Source of the DNA: Mesostigma viride
Taxonomy: Eukaryota; Streptophyta; Mesostigmatophyceae; Mesostigmatales; Mesostigmataceae
DNA length: 64,000 bases
Assembly (NCBI GenBank): GCA_009746045.1
Contig: RPFO01000648.1
Coordinates: forward strand, 854,911-918,910
Direction of reading: 5' to 3'
A model generated the notes under the pieces. That model worked only from the letters and a program-made list of their open reading frames with translations. It did not search any database and was not told the origin of the DNA. Made by a program: the position numbers and the translations under genes. This document shows positions 1-11,900 of the stretch, one piece after another. Position 1 is the first letter of the stretch. Every line of letters starts with the position of its first letter.

Positions 1-2492
1 GGGAAGGAGGGAAGGGAGGGAAGGGAGGGAAGGGGAGGGAAGGGAGGGAAGGGGGAAGGGAGAGGAAGGGGAGGGAAGGGAGGAGGAGGAAGGGGAGGGA
101 AGGGGAGGGAAGGGGAGGAAGGGGAGGGAAGGGGAGGGAGGGGAGGGAAGGGGAGGAAGGGAGGGAAGGGGAGGGAAGGGAGGGAGAGGGAGGGAAGGGA
201 GGGGAGGGGAGGGAGGGAGGGAGGAGGGGAGGAAGGGGAGGGAAGGGGGGAAGGGAGGAAGGAGGGAGGGAAGGGGAGGGAAGGGAGGGAAGGGAGGGAA
301 GGGGAGGAAGGAGGAAGGGAGGAAGGGAGGGGAAGGGAGGAAGGGGGGAAGGGGAGGGAAGGGGAGGAAGGGAGGAAGGGGAGGAAGGGGAGGGAAGGGG
401 AGGGGAGGGGAGGGAAGGGAGGGAAGGGGAGGGAAGGGAGGAAGGGAGGAAGGGGGGGAAGGGAGGGAAGGGGAGGGAAGGGGAAGGGGAGGGAAGGAAG
501 GGGAGGGAAGGGAGGGAGGGGGGGAAGGGAGGAAGGGGGGAAGGGAGGAAGGGGAGGAAGGGGAGGGAAGGGAGGAAGGAGGGAAGGGGGGGAAGGGAGG
601 AAGGGGAGGGGAGGGAAGGGAGGAAGGGGAGGGAAGGGGAGGAAGGGGAGGAAGGGAGGAGGAAGGGAAGGATAGGGAAGGGAGGGAAGGGAGAAGGGAG
701 GGAAGGGAGGGGAGGGAAGGGGGGAAGGGAGGGAAGGGAGGAAGGGGAGGGAAGGGGAGGGAAGGGGAGGGAAGGGAGGGAAGGGGAGGGAAGGGGAGGG
801 AAGGGGAGGAAGGGGAGGGAAGGGAGGGAAGGGGAGGAAGAGGAGGGAAGGGGAGGGAAGGGAGGGAAGGGGAGGAAGGGAGGGAAGGGGAGGAAGGGGA
901 GGAGGGGAGGGAAGGGGAGGAAGGGAGGGAAGGGGAGGGAAGGGAGGGAAGGGGGAAGGGAGGGAAGGGAGGGAAGGGGGGAAGGGGGGAAGGGAGGAAG
1001 GGGAGGAAGGGGAGGGGAGGAAGGAAGGAGGAAGGGAGGGAAGGGGAGGGGAGGGAGGGAAGGGGAGGAAGGGAGGGAAGGGAGGGAAGGGGAGGGAAGG
1101 GAGGGAAGGGAGGAAGGGGAGGGGAGGGAGGGGGAGGAAGGGAGGAAGGGGAGGGAAGGGGAGGGAAGGGAGGGAAGGGAGGAAGGGGAGGAAGGGAGGA
1201 AGGGGAGGGAAGGGGAGGAAGGGGAGGGAAGGGGAGGAAGGGGAGGAAGGGGGGAAGGGAGGGAAGGGAGGAAGGGAGGAAGGGGAGGGAAGAGGAGGGA
1301 AGGGGAGGAAGGGGAGGGAAGGGAGGGAAGGGAGGAAGGGAGGGAAGGGGAGGGAAGGGAGGAAGGGAGGGAAGGGGAGGAAGGGGAGGGAAGGGGAGGG
1401 AGGGAGGGGAGGGAGGGGAGGGAGGGGAGGGAAGGGGAGGGAAGGGAGGGAAGGGAGGGAAGGGAGGAAGGGAGGAAGGGGAGGGAAGGGAGGAAGGGGA
1501 GGAAGGGAGGAAGGGGAGGGAAGGGAGGGAAGGGGAGGGAAAGGGAGGGAAGGGGAGGAAGGGAGGAAGGGAGGGAAGGGGAGGGAAGGGGAGGAAGGGA
1601 GGAAGGGAGGAAGGGAGGAAGGGAGGAAGGGAGGGAAGGGAGGGAGGAAGGGAGGAAGGGGAGGGAAGGGAGGAAGGGGAGGAAGGGGAGGGGAGGGAGG
1701 GAAGGGGAGGAAGGGAGGAAGGGGAGGGAAGGGAGGAAGGGAGGGAAGGGGAGGGAAGGGGAGGGAAGGGAGGAAGGGGAGGGAAGGGAGGAAGGAGGAG
1801 GGAAGGGGAGGGAAGGGAGGGAAGGGGAGGGAAGGGGAGGAAGGGGGAAGGGGAGGGAAGGGGAGGGAAGGGGAGGGAAGGGGAGGGAAGGGGAGGGAAG
1901 GGGAGGGAAGGGGGGAAGGGAGGAAGGGAGGGAGGGGAGGGAGGGAAGGGGAGGAAGGGGAGGAAGGGGAGGGAAGGATAGGAAGGGGAGGGAAGGGAGG
2001 AAGGGGAGGGAAGGGGAGGAAGGGGAGGGAAGGGGAGGAAGGGAGGGAAGGGGAGGGAAGGATAGGGAAGGGGAGGGAAGGGGAGGGAAGGGAGGAGGGG
2101 GGAGGGAAGGGGAGGGAAGGGGAGGGAAGGGAGGGAAGGGGAGGGAAGGGGAGGAAGGGAGGGAAGGGAGGGAAGGGGAGGGAAGGGGAGGGAAGGGGAG
2201 GAAGGGGAGGGAAGGGGAGGGAAGAGGAGGGAAGGGAGGAAGGGAGGGAAGGGGAGGGAAGGGGGGAAGGGGGAAGGGGAGGGAAGGGGAGGAAGGGAGG
2301 AAGGGGAGGGAAGGGAGGAAGGGAGGGGGAGGGAAGGGGAGGGAAGGGGAGGGAAGGGGAGGGAAGGGAGGGGAGGGGAGGGGAGGGGAGGGGAGGATAG
2401 GTAAGGATAGGGAAGGGGAGGGAAGGGGAGGGGAGGGGAGGGGAGGGCAGGGAAGGGGAGGGAAGGGGAGGGAAGGATAGGGAAGGATAGGT
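1..2492. repeat. 2.5-kb polypurine minisatellite (GGGAAGGGGA-type)
   Basis: The stretch consists almost only of G and A, as irregular alternations of GGGA, GGGGA, GGAA and GGAAGG. Pyrimidines appear only in rare GGATAGG variants (near 672, 1979, 2062 and 2398) and at the 3' margin. It runs into the left window edge, so its full length is unknown. It lies upstream of the first PIG-N exon seen here and is probably inside a PIG-N intron. No coding content was found. Confidence 0.95.
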
Positions 2493-2774
2493 AACCGTAG
2501 GCCATGACAGGCGGCTGCTTCGCCCCAGTATCTGGGGCATGCGTTGCCATGATCGTCGTCTGTTGCTACGGCCCCATCCTTCTGCTGCTCCACAACTGGG
2601 TGCGCATTCACCCCCCCGTGCTCGTCACGGCCCATCCTTCCTCCTTTCTGACCTCATCGACGCACGCCTCTTGCTGTGGCGTCGTCTCACGCCGCCTGTC
2701 GGGATGGTGTCCTAGCGCGCCACTTGTCGTGGATTCATCATCTCCCATCCACGTGGCTTGGTGCATGCCACCTT

Positions 2775-2816
2775 TGTCGGAACCATCCTCGTTGGCAGGC
2801 CACGTGTCCACCATCG
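2775..2816 (+). repeat. degenerate copy of the PIG-N intron end plus exon start
   Basis: About 40 bp here (GGAACCATC, then GGCAGGCCACGTGTCCACC) closely match the real acceptor and exon start at 2905-2940 (GGAACCATC, then GCCAGGTCACGTGTCCATC). The copy keeps the AG. It does not continue as the exon. Confidence 0.75.
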
Positions 2817-2923
2817 ATTACCCGTCGCCTCCCTCTTGTGTACGCGTGCCTGTTTGGCATCCACTCGCACTCGTCTCTTGACATGGCCTCGCCCCACCCC
2901 TGCTGGAACCATCGTCGTGCCAG

Positions 2924-5900
2924 GTCACGTGTCCATCATCGCCGGCTTCTACGAGGACCCGAGCGCGATCACCAAGGTGCGTTCTATAAATAGCGATCAC
3001 CAGATGACTCTATAAATAGCGATCACCAAGGTGGCTCTATACATTTGAAAATGGTTGCCAGCCTGAAAAGGCAACTGGTATTCGGTGCGAATGGTTTAAT
3101 AATATTAGAACCCAAGCGCCATCACCAAGGTGCGCCTATCGAATAGCAGTCGCCCATGCACTTCCAGACATATAAGGGGTATCTTCCAGTAACCAGATGA
3201 GCCCATGAATAGCAATGGCGTAGGTGCATCAATCCATGGGTGATTCTCTGGGGGAGTGGAACAAACGGGTTGTTTATGGGATGGGTGTACGGGCACCTGA
3301 GGGCAGCCACCAATGTGCATCTATAAATAGAAAAGTAACTAACCAAAGCGAGTTCTAAACAGCGACTCAGTCAATGAATTGCAGCTACCAAGGTGCGCCC
3401 ATACCTAGAAACGGCTACCAAAGTGAATAGGAGGAAAGGGAGTGGGAAAGCTTGTTCCAAAGTGAATAGGAGGAAAGGGAGTGGGAAAGCTTGTTCCAAA
3501 GTGAATAGGAGGAAAGGGAGTGGGAAAGCTTGTTCCAAAGTGAATAGGAGGAAAGGGAGTGGGAAAGCTTGTTCCAAAGTGAATAGGAGGAAAGGGAGTG
3601 GGAAAGCTTGTTCCAAAGTGAATAGGAGGAAAGGGAGTGGGAAAGCTTGTTCCAAAGTGAATAGGAGGAAAGGGAGTGGGAAAGCTTGTTCCAAAGTGAA
3701 TAGGAGGAAAGGGAGTGGGAAAGCTTGTTCCAAAGTGAATAGGAGGAAAGGGAGTGGGAAAGCTTGTTCCAAAGTGAATAGGAGGAAAGGGAGTGGGAAA
3801 GCTTGTTCCAAAGTGAATAGGAGGAAAGGGAGTGGGAAAGCTTGTTACGGGCAAACGTGATTCTGCGCATGTGATTCACGCGGCTCCCTAGTTTGCCTGG
3901 TTTGCCTGCAGCACGCGTCCCCCCTTGCTCTTCCTCCCCGCCTGTCCCTTCATCCTCCCCACCTCGCTGCACCCTTTACCCTCTGTGCATGTGCCTGTGT
4001 GATAAATGGGGAGTACATCCCTAATCAATGTGCCACATTGATGTGACACTTTACCATTCATGTGTGCATTGTCCAGGGCTGGAAGGCCAACCCAGTGGAA
4101 TTCGACTCCGTCTTCAACCGTAGTGCGGCGACCTTTGGCTTTGGTAGCCCCGATATCGTTCCCTTGTTCTGCGACAGGGTGCCGCACGCGCTCGGCCGCA
4201 CCTACTCGGCCCACTTGGAGGACTTCCTGTCGGCTGACGCCGCACAGCTGGACGCATGGGTGTGGGACGCGTTCCGTTCCTGGATGCGGGGCGCTGGCGC
4301 AAGCGGGGAAGAAGCTGCCAAGTCCATGATGTATCTTGGTGAAGGGGGGGAACAGTCGCAGGCCAGCGGTGAGGATAACCGGACACAAGCTGGGGGTGCA
4401 CACAGGCACAGAATTGGGGGTGGCGATGACTCTTCGTCTTACCACAGAAAACCAGAGGAAGGAAAAACAAGAACATCTGGAGAAGATATCCAGCAACGTG
4501 GCGCCAACCATGGTAAAGAGCATGCCAACGGCAAGCACAACAATGCCAGGGTGCATGCAGGGGGAAACCCTGGGACGCAAGACGGAACACTTGAAGGGGC
4601 AGAAGGCGTGCTGGAGTGCTGGGAATGGGTGGAGAGCGCCAGCGATGCCTCCTCGGCTAGCGCGCAAAACGACCAGCATGCGGGGAGGGGGCGGCGTGCT
4701 CCCTGCGGGGGTGCCCCCGACGTGCCCGGTCTTGTCATCTTCCTCCACCTGCTGGGGCTGGACACCAACGGCCACGCGCACCGGCCGATGTCAAGACAGT
4801 ACGCTGACAACGTGCGGCTGGTGGACGACATCATACGGCGGGTGGGTGGTTGTGGATGTGGTCATATCGCTGACGGTTGGTTGGTTGGTTGGCTGGTTGG
4901 TTGGCTGGTTGGTTGGCTGGTTGGTTGGTTGGTTGGTTGGATGAATGATGTTCTAGTATGTGTGCGTGGTCGTGGCTTTCACCTGTGGAGGAGTGCATGG
5001 TTGTGGATGATGTCATGAAGCGGATGCAACGAATGAACTTAGTTGGTGAATGATTACCAAACCGTTGAGTTTGAGATCTGGCGTGCTCTCTTTCACTCCA
5101 CCAGACGCCACCATGCCTACACCATGGCCGCATTCACTCCACCAGACGCCACCATGCCTACACCATGGCCGCATTCACTCCACCAGACGCCACCATGCCT
5201 ACACCATGGCCGCATTCACTCCACCAGACGCCACCATGCCTACACCATGGCCGCATTCACTCCACCAGACGCCACCATGCCTACACCACGGCCGCATTCA
5301 CTCCACCAGACGCCACCATGCCTACACCACGGCCGCATTCACTCCACCAGACGCCACCATGCCTACACCACGGCCGCATTCACTCCACCAGACGCCACCA
5401 TGCCTACACCACGGCCGCATTCACTCCACCAGACGCCACCATGCCTACACCACGGCCGCATTCACTCCACCAGACGCCACCATGCCTACACCACGGCCGC
5501 ATTCACTCCACCAGACGCCACCATGCCTACACCACGGCCGCAGAGGTATCCCAGATGCAACCACCCACGTGCGTGGGGCGGAACCGCATGGTCAGCAGTG
5601 TTTCTAGTAAGGTTTTTGCCATGCGTTACTAGAAACTCTGGTGGTCAGCCCCGAGATCCGCTAACGTCATCCTTGAACGCTGGGTAGCCTTTGCGTGCTC
5701 TGGTGGAGGCAAAACAGAGTTGCCAGCATGGCTTGCCGCTGCTTAGGATTGCACGTGCGAGGCTCTTCCCTTGCATCGGTGTCGCATGTCGGCCAGCCAG
5801 CGGGTGCAGGTGCCTGCCCTGGTGGCGGTAAAACGGATTTGTCCACTCCGTTGGACAAATCCGTTGGTTAGGATGACGTGTACTTTCAAATCATTGTTGG

Positions 5901-8900
5901 CGGGGCTGTTGGTGGGGCTGTTGGCGGGGCTGTTGGCGGGGCTGTTGGCGGGGCTGTTGGCGGGGCTGTTGGCGGGGCTGTTGGCGGGGCTGTTGGCGGG
6001 GCTGTTGGCGGGGCTGTTGGCGGGGCTGTTGGCGGGGCTGTTGGCGGGGCTGTTGCCGGGGCTGCGCACGTTGGGTACAGGTGTACGCGTTGGTGGAGGC
6101 GCGTTACGGTCACGACGGCCGCACTGCCTACATCTTCACGTCGGACCACGGCATGAGCAACAAGGGCAGCCACGGGGACGGCGACCCGGTCAACACCGAG
6201 TGCCCGCTGGTCGCATGGGGCGCCGGCATAAAGGTGCCCGGGCGACCGCGGGGCCGCCGGGCTTATGCTGATGACGACGAGGCAGCGGATGACGGCATAA
6301 GGGCGGCGGGCCAGCCCAATGGCCACAGGAGGCCTTTTGAAGACGAGGCGGTCGCGGATGCCGGCATGACTGTTGGCTTTCATGAGTACGGTACTAGTAG
6401 GGGCCCTGTGCATGGTCATGTTCACCGCAACATTGGTGACTACGGCCCTGATGGTGGCGATGGCCCAGATGGCGATGATGGTGGTCCGAACAATGACTAC
6501 GGCCGCATCCACGGTGATGATGAGGAGGACGGTGGCCTGTTTGACGAGTACGGGCCAGATGATGAGTACAGTGGCGGTGACCACGCGGCGCATGGGTACG
6601 CCACTGCGCACAACCCGCCCGCGCGCTCGTTTGTGGACAGGTGTCAGCAGAAAGGGGCGACCACGCCGGCCAGCTGGGCGGTGTCGCACGCCACGCGTCG
6701 CGACGTGGATCAGGCAGATATCGCGCCCCTGATGGCCACCCTGCTGGGGGTGCCCATCCCGGTCAACTCGGTCGGCCGCACGCCGCTCGAGTACTTGGAT
6801 GTGGGCGCCGAGGGGCGGGCGCGCGCGCTGTATCTGAACGCCAGGCAGTTACTCTCGCAGGTGAGGTCATCGGGCCGGGTCTGGCAATCGGCCTCTTACA
6901 TAAGGCCAGGTTGGCATTGTGAAGAAATAAAGAAAGTTTAGTATGTCAACAAAAGTGATCCAGCATAATGGAGAAGTCCAGGGTGGATGTTGGTTGAAAT
7001 AGGGACGCGGGCTACTCTCTAGAAGCTGCTTTACTATCCAGACCCTCACCCGAAATGAGGCCGACTATTCGTCATGCTGCCTCCCATCTACACCAGGCAG
7101 CCGTCGGCTTGTCTGATGTGTGGTGCGCTAGTAGTTGCCTATATTGCATGAGCTGCACTTGGTGTTATGTAAAATAGGGTTGTCACAGGCCTTTGTTTAC
7201 CGACTGCATCCAGCACTGTTGAGTGCTTTTGAGCCCTGGGGCCCACGCCGCGTGGGATGGGCCACTTGGCGGTGTGGTAGGACCGCATCGTTCAAGCCTG
7301 GAATGGATCCGGTATCTGGTATATGCACCCACTAGGCGCTAAGAGATAAAGATAGAACATGCCTTCGCCACCTCCTCACCTGACACGTCATTATCAGCTA
7401 TGTTGCGTTCCCTTGCTTTCCTTTCCTTGGTGCGTGCTCCTGTCCACATGGCTGGATATCTTTTTCTTTAACCTGGTAGCGTCACTGGCTGTATCTTTTT
7501 CTTCGTAAATATCCTGCCGTAATTGATCATATCCATAGTAATCATATCCTGCCGTAATCATATCCTGCCATAATCGATCATATTCATAGTACACTGTCCA
7601 GCTAGTTCCCTGTCAGTAGTTAGTCCCATTAACTCTTTTTATTCTCAACGTCGTCATATTACCTTACATGAATAGCCAGTCACATGAATAGCCAGTCACA
7701 TGAATAGCCAGTCACATGAATAGCCGATCCTGTACTTTGCCGGCTGGCTATCGTCACCAATAACAAAACGATTCAGGCTTTGCTTGCCACCACTGCCATC
7801 TTCTTCAAGCTGCCCAGCTGCCCTGTCTGCGCCCAGCCGGCTACCGCACCCTCCCCCTTGCCCGCCTTGTCCCTGATTCCCTTCCCTACCGATCTCTTGG
7901 TGGCCTTTTCTGAATACATCACAGGCACGTAAGGCAGTTGTGTCTTACTGTTATGCGCAAACCTTATGGTCCCCTCATTCCGTTTGGCATAGCGTGCTCC
8001 CTGGGTGTCTGATACTGGGCGGCAGCCTCACCGACACTGATCATACCACAGGCTTCAACTGTGATTCTACTGAAGTACATATCATGGAACACCCTTGGTC
8101 AGCTCTGACGTGCCTGGCCTGCCTGGACTGCCAGGGCTAAGTCGAGGTCTCAAATCCCTTTTCTCCACTTTCCTAATAAAATTTTCTTACCAAGCTTTTC
8201 TGAGGCAAGGCCATTTAAAGCAAGCTTTTCTCTAAGCAAGGCTATTTCAAAGCAAATTTTCTCTGCCTCCAAGGCCTGTCTTTGTGAATACCCTGGGCGC
8301 ACCTTCCCTCACGCCTCCCCTCACGCCTTCCCTCACGCCTCCCCTCACGCCTTCCCTCACCCCTCCCCTCACGCCTTCCCTCACGCCTTCCCTCACCCCT
8401 CCCCTCACGCCTCCCCTCACCCCTCCCCTCACGCCTCCCCTCATCCCTCCCCGCATGCCTCCCCGCTGCCCCGCCCTTCAACCCCCAGGTCCTTGCCAAG
8501 TCGGCCGAGGTGCAGGCGCACTCGCTGCCCTTGTTCTGGCGCCCGTACCCCCCCCTCCGCCACCACGGGAAACAGCTGCGGCGGCTGGAGGATTTGCTGG
8601 CGTCGCGGCGGTGGTCACACGCGCAGGCGCAAGCGGAGCGGCTGAGGGAGATGTGTGTGGCGTCGCTGGCCTACTTCCAGACGTGAGTGGGCGGGAAGCC
8701 GGGTGGGAACGCTGAGGGTGATCGCCTGATCTAAACATAAACATAAACATACACATAAACATAAACATAAGCATGAACCTAATAATGACAGTTAGCATAC
8801 AGGATGTAACCATAAAGGGTGGTGATGAATGATATGGGTGATCGTGCGATATACGGTATGTTTAGTTGGCTTAGTCCAAAGGTACTGAGTGGCGAAAAAA

Positions 8901-11900
8901 AGGGTGATCCATTCGTGTCAATCTATTTGGTGCGGTTTTTGGCTCCGTGAGCCCCTCCTGGGGCTCCTGTTTCAGTACTCACTTCTCCATGGCTAGGATG
9001 ATGCGATCATGATCCATGGTGGCGTGATTAGAAGCAACCAGCAGTACAAAAGTAGGACAGGTCATAGGATCCGGACGACTAGCACTGGATATAGAAAGAG
9101 CAGGGGCAATGGGTAATGCAGCTGGGACAACTGCCTGAGAGATGGTTCGTCAGGCCATCGCCAATAGAAGGTGTGTCAGGTCCGTCAGGCCATTGTCCAT
9201 AGAAGGTCCCCGTCACAAGCGCTTGCTTGCAGACCCGGTCAGATAAATGATCTGGGTCATGTTTGAGAGCGCGCCTCGTCTCTCCACTTATTAGCAGTGA
9301 TCCGCTGTCTGGTCGGACGAAGCATCCTTCCCACATGGCGCTCATGTCCACTTGCTGGCTGCAGCTTTCCTTTCTTTTCCCTTCTTCTTTTCCCCTCTTT
9401 CGTCTCTCTTCGTCTCACCTCGCCCACGTGACGCGGTCTACGTGGTGGTCTACGCGGTATTCATTCATCAACTTCCCTCTGTCTCACCTCGCTCTGCCTT
9501 CGCTTTGGGATTGTGGCCCCGCGCCTTGAATTCGCGTCTACTGCGGTCTGCGCACATGCACGCCGGGTGTGGGCTGGGCGTGGGTTGGGCGTGGGCTTGA
9601 TGTCGATCAAATGTGCTGCGGTGGTGGGTTTGATGTGGGTCGGGTGTGGGCCGTGTGTGGGTCGCGTTGGCCACCCGAGCAGCTACGACTGGCTGTTCTT
9701 GGTGTCGGCTGTCGTGTTGGGCTACTTGGGCTGGATCGCGCTCCTGATGCTCAAGGTCTCCCTGGTGGGCCCGGTTGGGCTCATGGATCTACCCCTAGCC
9801 TTGCAGGGTGGGCACAGGGATGAGGGGGAAGATCTACCCTCGCAGGGTGGGCGCAATTACCAACCTCAGGGTGCTAAGGGACAGATGCCAGCGGCTGCTG
9901 CCATGGCGGTGGTCCAGCCAAGGGGGTCATGGGGCTGCGGGGCCAAGGGGGTCTTCGGTGGTGCCGGGAGCCTCAGACCCCACGGTAGGGGTGCTGCTAG
10001 TGGCGCCCGCACGCGGGGCCAGCGATGGTGGACCAAAGGGACATGGTGGGCGACTATCGCATGGGAGATGATGGCATCGCGTTTCTCCTGGCCGCGCGCG
10101 CTGGGCGTGTGCGTGGCATTGGCGTTGGCGGTTACGCTAGCGCTGGAACGGAAACCGGCCCAGTACGGTGTGTATGTGGCGTTCCCGCTCTATTTTTGGA
10201 CCGAGGTGCTCCACGAGTCGGGCGCTAGGCTCCGGTACGTGGGCGGCAAATGCGTCCTTCATGCTTTCATGCGAGTAGTATGTGTAGCCTGTGTTTGTGC
10301 TTGCCTGCTTGCTTGCTCCTATCTGTGCGCGTGTCCCACTGGTCGCATGGGTTCTGGGGGCACTTTGGATGCCGGACGCCTCGATCAAGCTGATATCGAT
10401 CCATCAAGCTGACCAGAAGCTTTGCGGACACCAGGGCCTTAACTCGTTCGCGAGCTGATAGTCAATGCAAGAAAATGAAAACAGGTCGCTTCTGTTACAG
10501 CGATGTTGGAAAGGAGGCATGGGATAATGCCACTTAACTTGCACAGGCGTGCCTACTATTTGAGGGCGTACTATTTGAGACGGGTGTGCATGTCATTGAG
10601 TCAAACTGCCTGCCTGATTTTCCTTTCCAGTTTCCACGCTCTCCTTCCCACCTGTGTTTAGGGTTAAGGGTGTGCCTTGCTATGATTGCTTGACCGCTCT
10701 GCCTTGTGAACCTCAATGGCTAAGTCGTGCTCCGTGTTCGTCCACGGGCTCCCTAGTCAGCACCTATGTTCGGCAGATTGAATGTCCGCAGCCGTGCTCA
10801 GCAAACCGTGGCGGATGCCATCGGTGCATGCAACCAAAGCAACAACCAGATGGTGCTTCCAGCTTGGCTATGCTGCTCCAACAGGGCTACGGTGTTTCAG
10901 TAGGGCTCTGCCTGCTCCATTAGGCCTGTGGTGCTCCGTTAGGGCTATCGTGCTCCCAGTAGAGCTATGCCAGCTCCCAGTAGGGCTACCACGCTGTTCT
11001 ACGAGCAATAGTGTGCGTTAACAGCCTTGCATCATACGTGAGACGATTGACTCTGTCACCGGCTTCCAGGTCTTATAACGCCCTCGCATCACATCGGGTG
11101 ATGATTGTAGTAGTAGGGTTTTTCGATAATCCCAAGCCATTTGGCGCATGCAAGCGCGTAACTACCCCTCTCCGCTCTCCGTTTTGTTCCCTCCAGCCGT
11201 CATCCCCTTTCTCTCAATCTCTTGCGTCCTTTTTCCCGCTCCACAACACGGCACCCTGGTGTGGTTCCCTTCAGGTCTGCGCTGGCTCGACAGGCCCCAC
11301 GGCGCCCTTCTTATGCCTTCGGTCGCACAAGATTTTTGTTCTCCAAGCACGAAGTCATCCCAGTGGCACGCATGATAGCCAAACTCGCCGCGCTGGCGCT
11401 TGCGCTGGAGTGCATGGTCTGGAGCTTTTTTTACCGGGAGCTGTATGGAGTGCTGTTTGCGGCCGTAGGAGTCGGGGGTGCAGCATTGCAGGCACGCCGC
11501 CGGCGCCGACGGGTCACCTGTGGTGGCAGGTGCCACGGCTGCAGGGATGGTAGTTATTCACTGGATGGGGATTATAGTGACCATGGTAGGACAGATGGTG
11601 GCTCAGGAGACCTTGCTGGACCAGCGGGGCCGCACACCGCAGCGGCGAAGGCCGTGTGTGCCGACTCTGCGGTCTGCGGCGATGCAGCCGGGGCCGCACC
11701 GGCTTTTTTTGGAGCCGGGCAGAGGGAACCACAGGGAATGGGGGCGGACATGCGCCGGCTACCGATCATGGGCACGACGACCCATCATGTTTCTGATGGC
11801 AGCCGCCAGCATGGTTCCAATAGATATGGGTGTGTCCCCAGTCCGCAGAGCTGCGTTGCCCCCCCCGCCCCCCCCCTGGTTCCTGCTCCTCTCCTGCACG

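Noticed and set aside
2504-2881. N-terminal PIG-N exon
   Set aside because: The frame lacks the expected phosphatase N-terminal motifs. Only the acceptor echo at 2775-2816 relates to PIG-N.
5886-6689. 267-codon minus-strand frame
   Set aside because: It is antisense to PIG-N exon 6081-6860 plus the 12-bp array.
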